Part shown: positions 1 to 8,236 of the stretch, piece after piece
Layout of the letters: every line of letters begins with the position of its first letter
How positions within the stretch are numbered: position 1 is the first letter of the stretch
Source: Rhizobium bangladeshense
GTDB lineage: Bacteria > Pseudomonadota > Alphaproteobacteria > Rhizobiales > Rhizobiaceae
DNA: 64,000 bases
Assembly: GCF_017357245.1 (NCBI RefSeq)
Contig: NZ_CP071612.1
Coordinates: 685,001 to 749,000, forward strand
Direction of reading: 5' to 3'
Notes under the pieces: generated by a model
Database searches by the model: none
Told to the model about the DNA's origin: nothing
What the model saw: the letters and a program-made list of their open reading frames with translations, nothing else
Made by a program: the position numbers and the translations under genes

Positions 1-1
1 G

Positions 2-445
2 ATCGACAAGAACAATGCGAGCGGCGGCCTGTTCACCAAGGCGATTGATGCCCAGGCGATCAATAACAGCGGCGTCGGACCGCGAAACTACTATCTTCTG
101 GACGCCGGTTCGACCACGCCGGCGACGGGCATGGAAGTCGCGATCGGCAAGAACACCACCGACGCGCAGCTTGTCGATATGCTCGACGTAACCGACTCCC
201 TGCTCGCTTCACTGACGACGACGGCGGCCTCCATCGGGGTGATGAAGGTGCGTATCGAGGATCAGATCGACTACACCGCCGATCTGTCCGATTCAATCGA
301 CAAGAGCGTCGGCGCGCTCGTCGATACCGACATGGACGAGGCTTCGATCCGCCAAAAGGCGATCGAAACGCAGAAGCAGATGGCCGTCGAAGCGATCTCG
401 ATCCTTAACACGGCCGCAAGCAAGATCCTCATTCTGCTGGAATAG
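2..445 (+). CDS. Flagellin, C-terminal part (5' end outside window)
   Basis: The reading frame is open from the left edge to a TAG at 443-445 and gives about 147 residues of a flagellin C-terminus. The last 100 residues are the conserved D0/D1 helix region: AIGKNTTDAQLVDML, then TTAASIGVMKVRIEDQIDY, and a heptad-rich end with AVEAISILNTAASKILILLE. Alphaproteobacterial flagellins end this way. The protein polymerises into the flagellar filament. Rhizobia carry several flagellin genes in a row just upstream of the motB operon, and this would be the last of them (flaC/flaD-like), but I cannot tell which paralogue it is. The start, promoter and 5' UTR (where FlbT would act) lie outside the window. 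Confidence 0.9.
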   Translation: MDKNNASGGLFTKAIDAQAINNSGVGPRNYYLLDAGSTTPATGMEVAIGKNTTDAQLVDMLDVTDSLLASLTTTAASIGVMKVRIEDQIDYTADLSDSIDKSVGALVDTDMDEASIRQKAIETQKQMAVEAISILNTAASKILILLE

Positions 446-647
446 GGCGCGCGCGGATGTGGGTGACGACGGCGCCATTCATCTTCGCGCAAGTTTGAAT
501 TCCTAGTTTCCGGCAAGAAGGCATGGTCCGTATTTTGTGCCGGCGCAAGGTCAAGCCCTTGTTCGCTGCGAAGGACGTGTCGCGCGCAAGGTCATTTTTG
601 GACGGGGGTTGGCATGGCGCTCGTCTCCCGGATGCTGGATGGTTTCT

Positions 648-1277
648 ATGAGCATTTCGCTTTCTCGGTATTTGAAGGATTTCGGCGAACCGAAATCATC
701 GGCGCCGATTATCGACATCGACGATTTCGCCGGAGATGCCTTTCCGGAGGCGCCCAGCGAACCGCCGGTCGACGTAGAGGCGGAGCGTCGCGAAGCCTAT
801 GCGGAAGGTCACGCCGCGGCGACCGCTGATTTGACCGAGAAATACGAAAACGAGGCGCGCGCGCTGGCCGAGGGCCATGCGCGCGAGCTCGAAGAACTGA
901 AGCTTCGCTATGAAGTTGAGGCGGCGGCGGTCATTGCATCCCGCGTCCGCGATATCGCCGAAGAGGTCGCTCAGCTGGTCAGCGCCGGTGCGGCGATGGT
1001 CATTGCGCCCGTCATGACGGAAGCGCTTGCGGCCAAGGCTGCCGAAAGTCTCGCCGCTTTGCTGCGTGATGCGATTCTCGAAGGCGCGGCCGGACCGATC
1101 GTCGTCAGGGGGCCGACCAGCCTCTTCGACATGTTGAAAACCGAACTCGGCGACCATGTCGCGGCGGTTCGGCACATTGAGGCCGACGATATCGATCTTT
1201 CCGTCGAAATTGGTGAATCCGTCGTCGTCACCCGTATGTCCGCCTGGGCGGCCAGCTTGAAGAAAGTTCTCGAATGA
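648..1277 (+). CDS. FliH-like flagellar export protein (candidate)
   Basis: A 209-residue acidic, Ala/Glu-rich protein directly upstream of motB, whose ATG overlaps its stop by 4 bases. Residues about 45-95 form a charged coiled coil with short Gly-containing helices ([28 protein letters not shown]). The C-terminal half has the look of the FliH/V-ATPase-E-like domain, with a final beta segment ([19 protein letters not shown]). FliH holds and restrains the export ATPase FliI in the cytoplasm. I chose ATG 648 ([12 protein letters not shown]) over the in-frame ATG at 639 and the far-upstream ORF start, because the protein-like sequence begins there; no strong ribosome site decides it. The assignment rests on length, composition and context, not on a firm motif. 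Confidence 0.6.
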   Translation: MSISLSRYLKDFGEPKSSAPIIDIDDFAGDAFPEAPSEPPVDVEAERREAYAEGHAAATADLTEKYENEARALAEGHARELEELKLRYEVEAAAVIASRVRDIAEEVAQLVSAGAAMVIAPVMTEALAAKAAESLAALLRDAILEGAAGPIVVRGPTSLFDMLKTELGDHVAAVRHIEADDIDLSVEIGESVVVTRMSAWAASLKKVLE

Positions 1278-2584
1278 GCGAAGGCGAAAACCATCACCAC
1301 GGCAGGAACGAGATCATCATCGTCAAGCGGCATGGCGGCGGTGATCACGATGGTGCCCATGGCGGTGCGTGGAAAATTGCCTATGCCGACTTCATGACGG
1401 CGATGATGGCATTCTTCCTGGTCATGTGGCTGGTCAACGCCGCCAATGAGGAGACCAAGGCTGCGGTCGCGACCTATTTCAATCCGATCAAGCTTGCCGA
1501 CGAAAAGCCGACCGAGAGAGGCCTGAAGAAGCCTGTCGACGATGCGGAGGGCGAGGAGAAGAACGAAAAGTCGAAGCAGAAGGAAGAAAATCCGACCGAA
1601 GGCAAGTCCGCCGCGGATGGTGACGACCAGACATCGACTTCAGGCGACCACACCAATTATTCCGAAGCCGATTTCTTCGAGAATCCCTATTCGGTTCTCG
1701 CCGAAATCGCACAAGAGGTCGGCCAGCAGGCCAATGTCAGCGCCAAGGGCGATGGCGGCGCGGCCGATTCCGGCCCTGCCACCGGTGCCGATGGCGGCGA
1801 AGCCTATCGCGACCCCTTCGATCCGGATTTCTGGACCAAGCAGGTCGAGGTGACAACGGCGGGAAAATCCTTGCCGCCCGGCAGGAGTGAGGAGCAGGCG
1901 AGCGAGAGCGAGACGACGGAGGTCGCCAACGCCGAGGATGTGAAGCCGGCGCCTTTGGCGACTGAACAGAAGCCGGCCGAGGCCAAGGAAACCAAGGGTG
2001 CCGCCGAGGCCAAGGGTGGCAAGGCGACGGAGAGCAAGGCGCCTGGTGAGAAGACGGCGGAGGCCGAGAGGGACGCCGATCATCAGAAGGAAGCCGACAA
2101 GGGCGCGGTCGGGGCCGAGCAGCAGAAGAAGGAAGCAGAACAGCTTCAGGCGCAGATCGCGCAGCAGATCAGCGGTGTTGCCGGCAAGCTTGCCGAAGGC
2201 CTGACAGTGACGGCATCCGAGGGCGGCCTGCTGGTCAGCATCTCCGACCAGAACGACGATTCGATGTTCAATATCGGTTCGGCCGTTCCGCGCCAGGAGA
2301 TGGTGCTTGCCATGGAAAAGATCGGGACGATCCTGAAGGAGAGGGGTGGCGCAGTCGCCATCCGTGGCCACACGGACGGGCGCCAATACAAGGGTGGGCA
2401 GAACGAGAATTGGCGGCTTTCGATGGACCGCGCCCAGAGCGCCTACTACATGCTCGTGCGCGGCGGGCTGGACGAGACGCGCATCTCCCAGGTCTCCGGC
2501 TTCGCTGACCGCCGGCTGAAGTTGCCCGCCGACCCTTTTAACGCAGCCAACCGCCGGATCGAGATCCTGGTGCAGGCGGAATAG
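1274..2584 (+). CDS. motB: Flagellar motor stator protein MotB
   Basis: 436 residues. The N-terminus carries a His-rich cytoplasmic tail and one membrane segment (about 37-57, [19 protein letters not shown]) with the conserved Asp of the proton channel. A very long Glu/Lys/Ala-rich linker follows (about 75-285). The C-terminal OmpA-like peptidoglycan-binding domain (about 300-435) shows [10 protein letters not shown] and FADRRLKLP. MotB and MotA form the stator; motA is not in this window, as expected in rhizobia where it sits in another flagellar operon. The long linker is a known feature of rhizobial MotB. ATG 1274 overlaps the upstream stop, so the two genes are probably translationally coupled; motC follows after 10 bases. 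Confidence 0.95.
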   Translation: MSEGENHHHGRNEIIIVKRHGGGDHDGAHGGAWKIAYADFMTAMMAFFLVMWLVNAANEETKAAVATYFNPIKLADEKPTERGLKKPVDDAEGEEKNEKSKQKEENPTEGKSAADGDDQTSTSGDHTNYSEADFFENPYSVLAEIAQEVGQQANVSAKGDGGAADSGPATGADGGEAYRDPFDPDFWTKQVEVTTAGKSLPPGRSEEQASESETTEVANAEDVKPAPLATEQKPAEAKETKGAAEAKGGKATESKAPGEKTAEAERDADHQKEADKGAVGAEQQKKEAEQLQAQIAQQISGVAGKLAEGLTVTASEGGLLVSISDQNDDSMFNIGSAVPRQEMVLAMEKIGTILKERGGAVAIRGHTDGRQYKGGQNENWRLSMDRAQSAYYMLVRGGLDETRISQVSGFADRRLKLPADPFNAANRRIEILVQAE

Positions 2585-2594
2585 GGATAGTCGG

Positions 2595-3890
2595 ATGGCG
2601 CGTCGGCAGCATCGCTACGTCGGATTCATGGCCCTTGGCCTGGCGATGTTTTCGCCTGCCGCAGGCAATGCGCAGGATCCGGACGATCTTGCGCCGTACA
2701 AGATGCTGCGGTCACTGCAGTTCGTGCAGGATTCCGTTGTCGCCGGCGATCATTCGGCCGGCGAAATGCAGCGCTTCATGCTCGGCACCATCGACGAGCG
2801 GCTGCGCACGGCCGATACAAGGATTTTCGATGACGACCGCAATGTCGATGCGGCGCTGATCTACACGATGAGCGGCGGCAATCCCCAGACGCTCGAATAT
2901 CTGATCGCCCATGACGTCAACGGCTATTTCGACAACCGCGTCACCGATGTGCTGCGCAAATATCTGACCGGCAAGGGGCTGCTCGTCGCCAAGACGCTGG
3001 AGGAAACCGCCAGGGAATATCGCGACAAGAAAATCGGCCCATACCTGGCGCTGATCGGCGGCAATGTGCTGATCGCCACGAAACCGACAGATGCGTTGGG
3101 TCTTTACGATCAGGCGCGTCTTGCCGCGCCGGGCACGATCGTCGAGGAGGCGGCCTTGCGCCGTTCCCTCGCCATCTGCGTCGACAAGGGGATGCTCGAC
3201 AAAGCGCTGGCCTATTCTCAGCGTTATGTCAGGCGCTTCCTGCATTCCCCTTATGCCAGTCAGTTCGCCGATCTTTTCGTCAAGCTTGTCGTCGCCCATG
3301 ATCACGACGTGAAACCGCAGGATGTCGTCGATATACTGTCCTTCATGGATGCCCCGCGCCAGCGCGAGGTCTATCTGCGCATCGCCCGCGCCGCCGCGAT
3401 AGCGGGCAAGTCCGAGTTGGCGCGCATGGCGGTCGAGCGTGTGCAGTTGCTTGGCGCGGGCACCGACAATCCCTTCGGCCCGCTTGCGGATTTTTATGGC
3501 GGCATGGCCGGGCTTCCGACAGACGATATCGACCAGGCGGCGAAGAATGTCAGCGGCATCGACGGCAAGATGCTTTCGCCGCGGGATCAGGCGCTGCAGG
3601 CGGCGGCGCGCTCGGTTGCCGAGCAGATCCTGCGCGCCCCGGATCCGGCAAGCTTGACGCAAGCATCCAATCCTAACACTTCTCATCAAGAAATCACTTC
3701 TGAAAAGGCTGCGGCGATAGCCATGCAACCGGGGACGCCAGGCGCGCCTCCCGAGCCTGTTCCGGGAGGTGTGGCATCGACTGGCCAGAGCCAGGATACC
3801 GACTCCTCATTCAACGCATTTGTGACGACCAGCCGATCCAAGCTCGACGAGATCGATGGTCTTCTGGCGCAGGAAGGCAACGAACAATGA
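2595..3890 (+). CDS. motC: Periplasmic motility protein MotC
   Basis: 431 residues with a clear signal peptide (MARRQHRYVGFMALGLAMFSP, cleavage near AGNAQ, about residue 26). The mature part is mostly helical, with TPR-like stretches (LARMAVERV, DQALQAAARSVAEQIL), and ends in a Pro/Ser-rich tail. MotC is a rhizobial periplasmic protein that binds MotB and is needed for motor rotation; its partner MotE is encoded elsewhere. The gene lies between motB and fliK and its stop overlaps the next ATG by 4 bases (3887-3890). Position, length and signal peptide match the Sinorhizobium and Rhizobium proteins. Confidence 0.93.
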   Translation: MARRQHRYVGFMALGLAMFSPAAGNAQDPDDLAPYKMLRSLQFVQDSVVAGDHSAGEMQRFMLGTIDERLRTADTRIFDDDRNVDAALIYTMSGGNPQTLEYLIAHDVNGYFDNRVTDVLRKYLTGKGLLVAKTLEETAREYRDKKIGPYLALIGGNVLIATKPTDALGLYDQARLAAPGTIVEEAALRRSLAICVDKGMLDKALAYSQRYVRRFLHSPYASQFADLFVKLVVAHDHDVKPQDVVDILSFMDAPRQREVYLRIARAAAIAGKSELARMAVERVQLLGAGTDNPFGPLADFYGGMAGLPTDDIDQAAKNVSGIDGKMLSPRDQALQAAARSVAEQILRAPDPASLTQASNPNTSHQEITSEKAAAIAMQPGTPGAPPEPVPGGVASTGQSQDTDSSFNAFVTTSRSKLDEIDGLLAQEGNEQ

Positions 3891-5329
3891 TGGATTTGAG
3901 CGTCTCGGGCGGAGCCTCTGGTGCGGAGGCGGCTGCGGCGGCGAAATCCGCTAAGGCTGGAAAGGGTGACGCCGCCGGTCAGAAGGGAGACTTCTCCGAT
4001 GTGCTGGCCAAGGCAAGCGGCAGCACCGCCGACGACGCACCCGATAATGCACAGCCGGATCAGAGTGTCGCCGACGGCGATGCAGGGAAGGTGGCGCGGA
4101 CGCTCCGTAGCCGCAGCGGCGCCAAACCATTGATCGATCTCAGCGACGCTGCGCTGAAGGCACAGGCCGACGTGCAGCCGGAAACGATCGCCAATGGCGA
4201 AAGGGCGGCCGCGAAGCATGCAAAGGATGGGCTCGAATTGCCGGCTGGCGTCGGCAAGCTCGATGCCGAAGATCAGTCCGCCGACGAGGCCGCGCGATCG
4301 GCCAAGGGCGTCAAGCACGGCAAGACAGAGATCTCGCAAACAGATAAGGCTACGGACAGTGAGGACGATGACGGCGGCATTTCCGATGTGCTCGGCCTGC
4401 TGAAGCAGGAGCCTGCCGACGGGACGGTCACTTTGCCGGCCGCGGCAGCCGCTCATCAAGCCTCCATCAAGGCCGCCGAGGCCGGACATGCCGACAAGCA
4501 GACCGCGGGCATTGACGCCAAAACGACCGGCCACGCATCTGACGCCCTGACGGTCGTCAACGGCAGCGCCGAAAGCATCAAGGCCGATGACATCAGGGTT
4601 CCCGGTGCGGAGAACACCGAAGCCACCGACGGCAGGACGTTCCGGATCAGCCGCGCCGATGGCCGCGGCGTGTCGATGGACGTTCACCTGGGCGCCGAGC
4701 AGGCCGGACCGAAGGACGGTTCGAAGAAGACCGATGTCGAAAACATCTCTGTCCTCGAGTCGCGCCGCTATATCGGCCTGGCGCAGAATACGAATTCCGC
4801 AGCGGTCACCGCGGCTCTCGCCGGTGATTCCGAATGGGCGCGTGCCATGGAGCCGAGTTCAGCGCTCTCCAACGCGGCGGAATGGACGAGCACCGGCAAG
4901 GTGGTCAACACACTGAAGATCCAGATGAACCCGATCGATCTTGGCCTGGTGACGGCGACCATGCGCCTGGCCGGCGATGCCCTGAACGTCGACCTCAAGG
5001 TCGAAACCGGCGCAGCCTATCGGCAGCTGAAGGAAGACCACGGCAAGATTCTCGAAGCGCTGCGCAGCCAGGGCTATGCGGTCGACAACGTCACGATCAG
5101 CATGGCTCCCGTCGAGCGTGCCGACGCCGGAAACCAGCCCGGCAGCCAGGGGCAGGCCTCCCAGCAGCAGTCGCTCGCCCAGCAAGGGCAGGGTGGCGAG
5201 GCGCGCGAGCGCCACAATCAGACGGCGCAGCGGACGGATGGAGGCTTCAATGGCGCAGGCGAGAACGGTATTGAAGGCGTCTCTGCTGGCGGTGCTCGCA
5301 GCAGCGGCTCTGGCGGCGTTTACCTCTGA
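3887..5329 (+). CDS. fliK: Flagellar hook-length control protein FliK (historical MotD)
   Basis: 480 residues. The N-terminal two thirds are low-complexity, Ala/Asp/Lys/Gly-rich and probably disordered. The C-terminal hook-length domain spans about residues 325-405, with VVNTLKIQMNPIDLGLVTATM and KILEALRSQGYAVDNVTISM. A Gln-rich tail follows. FliK is a secreted ruler that stops hook growth and switches export to filament proteins. In Sinorhizobium the gene was first called motD and later reassigned as fliK. It overlaps motC by 4 bases, and its last 80 bases overlap the start of the transglycosylase gene at 5250. It forms an operon with motB and motC. Confidence 0.92.
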   Translation: MMDLSVSGGASGAEAAAAAKSAKAGKGDAAGQKGDFSDVLAKASGSTADDAPDNAQPDQSVADGDAGKVARTLRSRSGAKPLIDLSDAALKAQADVQPETIANGERAAAKHAKDGLELPAGVGKLDAEDQSADEAARSAKGVKHGKTEISQTDKATDSEDDDGGISDVLGLLKQEPADGTVTLPAAAAAHQASIKAAEAGHADKQTAGIDAKTTGHASDALTVVNGSAESIKADDIRVPGAENTEATDGRTFRISRADGRGVSMDVHLGAEQAGPKDGSKKTDVENISVLESRRYIGLAQNTNSAAVTAALAGDSEWARAMEPSSALSNAAEWTSTGKVVNTLKIQMNPIDLGLVTATMRLAGDALNVDLKVETGAAYRQLKEDHGKILEALRSQGYAVDNVTISMAPVERADAGNQPGSQGQASQQQSLAQQGQGGEARERHNQTAQRTDGGFNGAGENGIEGVSAGGARSSGSGGVYL

Positions 5330-5834
5330 GGCGGCCGCTTCCACCGGTGCCTGCGAACAAGAAATCCAGTCGGCTGCCGCCAAATACGGCATCCCGGTAG
5401 GTATCCTCTATTCGGTCGGCCTGACAGAGACCGGCCGCAAGGGTTCACTCTATCCCTATGCCATGAACGTCGAAGGCAAGGCCATTTTTCCGCCCTCGGA
5501 AGAGGACGCAATGAGGCAGTTCGATGTCGCCCGCAGAGGCGGGGCGAAGCTCATCGACATCGGATGCATGCAGATCAATCACTATTATCACGGCGAGAAT
5601 TTCGCCTCGGCCGAAGATATGTTCGATCCGCATCGCAACGTCGAGTATGCTGCGAAGTTTCTCCGCAACCTGCATGATCGCCATGAGACGTGGACGATGG
5701 CGGTAGCAAGATACCACGCCGGGCCGAATAACAACCCCGCACAGAAGCAGTATGTCTGCCGCGTCATCGCCAATTTGGTGGCCACCGGCTACGGCAAATG
5801 GACTCCTAATGCGAGTAACTTCTGCCAAAATTAA
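5250..5834 (+). CDS. Periplasmic lytic transglycosylase (SLT-like), flagellum-associated
   Basis: 194 residues. A signal peptide (MAQARTVLKASLLAVLAAAA through SEAAA, about 30 residues) is followed by an SLT/lysozyme-like domain: IPVGILYSVGLTETG contains the likely catalytic Glu in the ALTET-like position, followed by GCMQINHYYH and AVARYHAGPNN, the usual transglycosylase motifs. It probably cuts peptidoglycan to let the flagellar rod through, the role played by the C-terminal domain of FlgJ in enterics; the rod-binding half is a separate gene at 15767. I chose ATG 5250 because GGAGG (5240-5244) sits 5 bases before it and the signal peptide begins there. The ORF can be read from 5076, but that part overlaps fliK out of frame and is not protein-like. 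Confidence 0.88.
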   Translation: MAQARTVLKASLLAVLAAAALAAFTSEAAASTGACEQEIQSAAAKYGIPVGILYSVGLTETGRKGSLYPYAMNVEGKAIFPPSEEDAMRQFDVARRGGAKLIDIGCMQINHYYHGENFASAEDMFDPHRNVEYAAKFLRNLHDRHETWTMAVARYHAGPNNNPAQKQYVCRVIANLVATGYGKWTPNASNFCQN

Positions 5835-5922
5835 TTCAACTAAAAATAGAAGTGTCAAATTATGACGAAACTGTGTCGTAATGTGGCAGGAATCCGGCGC
5901 TAAATCGATGCGCAAGTCACAT

Positions 5923-6023
5923 TTAACCAAGCGTTAACTTTTCCACGAAACTTTTGTGTGGATATCCGCGGGTGGCCACTACATATAGATCAAATCGCCA
6001 CGCAGGTCTTAATCAATTATTAA
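5923..6023 (+). promoter_or_regulatory. Two CtrA-box matches upstream of ftcR/rem
   Basis: TTAACCAAGCGTTAAC at 5923-5938 is TTAA-N7-TTAAC, the full consensus of the cell-cycle regulator CtrA. A second TTAA-N7-TTAA lies at 6009-6023. Both are in the AT-rich 280-base gap before ftcR, 177 and 92 bases from its ATG. I saw no other TTAA-N7-TTAA in the intergenic regions I scanned. The motif matches are direct; binding is inferred. Confidence 0.6.
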
Positions 6024-6114
6024 TTTCCGCCATTCACTTTAACGAGTTGTCGCCGATTCGCGCGATTCGTACCCATAGATCATCGAAGTGCCACACTGAT
6101 TCGGAGGCGGACGA

Positions 6115-6786
6115 ATGATCGTAGTGGTTGATGAGCGTGAGCTCGTGAAAGACGGATACACATCCTTGTTTGGCCGGGAGGGCATTCCCTCCACCGGCTT
6201 TGATCCATCGGAATTCGGCGAGTGGGTGCAGACCGCCGCCGATTCGGATATTGCGGCGGTAGAGGCGTTCCTGATCGGTCAGGGCCAGCGCAGCTTCGAG
6301 CTGCCCCGGGCGATCCGAGATCGCTCGATGGCGCCCGTGATCGCGGTCAGCGATCAGCCCTCGCTTGAAAACACGCTCGCGCTTTTCGATTGCGGCGTCG
6401 ACGACGTCGTGCGCAAACCGGTCCATCCCCGCGAAATCCTCGCAAGGGCGGCTGCGATCCGGCGCCGGCTGAAGGCGATCGCCAACTATACCGATATCGG
6501 CGGGATCCGCGTCTTCTCGGATGGCCGTGACCCGGAGATTAACGGCGAGGTCTTTGCGCTTCCCCGGCGCGAACGCCGCATCCTCGAATATCTGATCGCC
6601 AACCGCGGTCGCCGTGTCACCAAGACCCAGATCTTCAACGCCATCTACGGCATCTTCGATGAAGAGGTCGAGGAGAACGTCGTCGAAAGCCACATCTCGA
6701 AGCTGCGCAAGAAGCTGCGCAAGAAGCTCGGCGTCGACCCGGTCGATTCCAAGCGCTTCCTTGGCTACTGCATTGATTGGGCCTGA
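6115..6786 (+). CDS. ftcR: Flagellar master regulator FtcR/Rem (OmpR-type, atypical receiver)
   Basis: 223 residues. The N-terminal receiver-like domain (1-110) begins [11 protein letters not shown] and ends with [10 protein letters not shown], so the conserved Lys is kept, but the usual phosphoacceptor segment reads [10 protein letters not shown] and has no Asp. The C-terminal winged-helix DNA-binding domain (about 130-223) has [13 protein letters not shown] and [13 protein letters not shown]. Rem (Sinorhizobium) and FtcR (Brucella) of this type activate class II flagellar genes. No histidine kinase is adjacent, so it is an orphan regulator whose level rather than phosphorylation probably matters. 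GGAGG stands before ATG 6115. The gap upstream holds two CtrA-type boxes. Confidence 0.93.
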   Translation: MIVVVDERELVKDGYTSLFGREGIPSTGFDPSEFGEWVQTAADSDIAAVEAFLIGQGQRSFELPRAIRDRSMAPVIAVSDQPSLENTLALFDCGVDDVVRKPVHPREILARAAAIRRRLKAIANYTDIGGIRVFSDGRDPEINGEVFALPRRERRILEYLIANRGRRVTKTQIFNAIYGIFDEEVEENVVESHISKLRKKLRKKLGVDPVDSKRFLGYCIDWA

Positions 6787-6912
6787 TTTTTCCGGCCGGG
6801 TGGCGGCGCCCGGCTGAACCTCGATATTGGCCTCGCTGCTCGCCATTACAGACAGCTTCACGCAAGGCCCGACAAATACTCTCGAGTTTAACAGGTAAAA
6901 CGAGGTTTTCAG

Positions 6913-8217
6913 ATGAGCATTTTCGGCAGCATGAAGACGGCAGTGTCGGGCATGAACGCGCAGGCGAACCGCCTCAGCACCGTCGCCGACAACATCGCCA
7001 ACGTGAACACCACCGGCTACAAGGCCGTGTCGACGAGCTTCTCGACTCTGGTTCTGCCCTCCTCGGGCGGCAATTATAATTCCGGCGGCGTTCAGACTTC
7101 CGTGCGCCAGGCCGTCTCCGACCAGGGCGACATTTCCTACACTACCTCGAGCACCGACCTCGCAATCTCGGGTGACGGCTTCTTCATCGTCCAGGGGCCG
7201 GACGGTACGCCGGTGCTGACCCGCGCCGGCGACTTCCAGAAGGACGATGAAGGCAACCTTGTCAACTCAGCCGGCTTTCAGCTGATGGGCTATTCCTACG
7301 ACTCGGGCGCCCCCGCCGTCGTCGTCAACGGTTTCGACGGCCTGGTACCCGTCAACGTAAACCAGGAAGGTCTGACGGCCATTGCCTCAACGGCTGGCTA
7401 CTTCAAGGGCAACCTCGATTCCAACGCGAAGGTGGCTCCTGTCGCTCCAGCAACGCTGCCGAGCGCCAACGCCGCCACGACGACCACCGACACCAAAAAG
7501 TTTTCCATGGTCGCCTACGACCGCCTCGGCAACAAGGTGATGTATGACTTTTACTTCACCAAGACCGCTGTGACCACTCCGCCGCCGGCGCCTCCGGGGG
7601 TTGCCAGCACCTGGGAAGTTTCGATTTATCGCAATGCCGATGCGGCGGTGGGCGGAACGACGTCGTTCCCCTACACTACTGCCGGCGGTGACGTTGGCAA
7701 CGGCTCACTCACCTTCGACGCCAACGGCAAGATGATTTCTTCCGGCGCCATTCCGATCGTCGATCCCGTAACCGGTCTGACGATTAACATGGATCTCTCC
7801 GGCTTTACCCAACTCGGCGCCGACTTTGCCGGCACCGGCACGCCGAATGGCCAGGCAGCAAGCCCGGTGAAAGACGTCACGATCGACGGCGACGGCATCG
7901 TCTATGCCAAATATGAGGACGGCAGCACCAAGCCGCTCTACCGCGTTCCGCTCGCCAACGTCGCGAGCCCCGACAAGCTGACGCTGATGAGCGGCAACGT
8001 CTACAGCGCCAACGGCCAGTCCGGCGTCACCGTCACCGGTTTCCCGCAAACAAACGGCCTCGGCACGATCAAATCGGGCGCTCTCGAGGGTTCGAACGTC
8101 GACCTCGCCGGCGAACTGACCGAGATGATCGAATCGCAGCGCAGCTATACCGCCAATTCGAAAGTGTTCCAGACGGGTTCCGACATCATGGACGTACTCG
8201 TCAATCTCAAGAGATAA
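6913..8217 (+). CDS. flgE: Flagellar hook protein FlgE
   Basis: 434 residues. The N-terminus MSIFGSMKTAVSGMNAQANR and the following NIANVNTTGYKA form the conserved flagellar rod/hook motif. The middle contains the FlgE D2-type domain, with YFKGNLDSNAKV near residue 160. The C-terminus (SNVDLAGELTEMIESQRSYTANSKVFQTG) is the conserved hook helix. FlgE polymerises to form the hook outside the cell and is exported by the flagellar type III apparatus. It is the first gene of a long co-directional run after ftcR, with 126 bases between them holding its promoter; FtcR is the likely activator. Confidence 0.96.
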   Translation: MSIFGSMKTAVSGMNAQANRLSTVADNIANVNTTGYKAVSTSFSTLVLPSSGGNYNSGGVQTSVRQAVSDQGDISYTTSSTDLAISGDGFFIVQGPDGTPVLTRAGDFQKDDEGNLVNSAGFQLMGYSYDSGAPAVVVNGFDGLVPVNVNQEGLTAIASTAGYFKGNLDSNAKVAPVAPATLPSANAATTTTDTKKFSMVAYDRLGNKVMYDFYFTKTAVTTPPPAPPGVASTWEVSIYRNADAAVGGTTSFPYTTAGGDVGNGSLTFDANGKMISSGAIPIVDPVTGLTINMDLSGFTQLGADFAGTGTPNGQAASPVKDVTIDGDGIVYAKYEDGSTKPLYRVPLANVASPDKLTLMSGNVYSANGQSGVTVTGFPQTNGLGTIKSGALEGSNVDLAGELTEMIESQRSYTANSKVFQTGSDIMDVLVNLKR

Positions 8218-8236
8218 GTAAGGTAACGGCTAAGCC

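Noticed and set aside
5076..5249. Upstream extension of the transglycosylase frame
   Set aside because: It overlaps fliK in another frame, gives Arg/Ser-rich shadow sequence and lies before the ribosome site and signal peptide.
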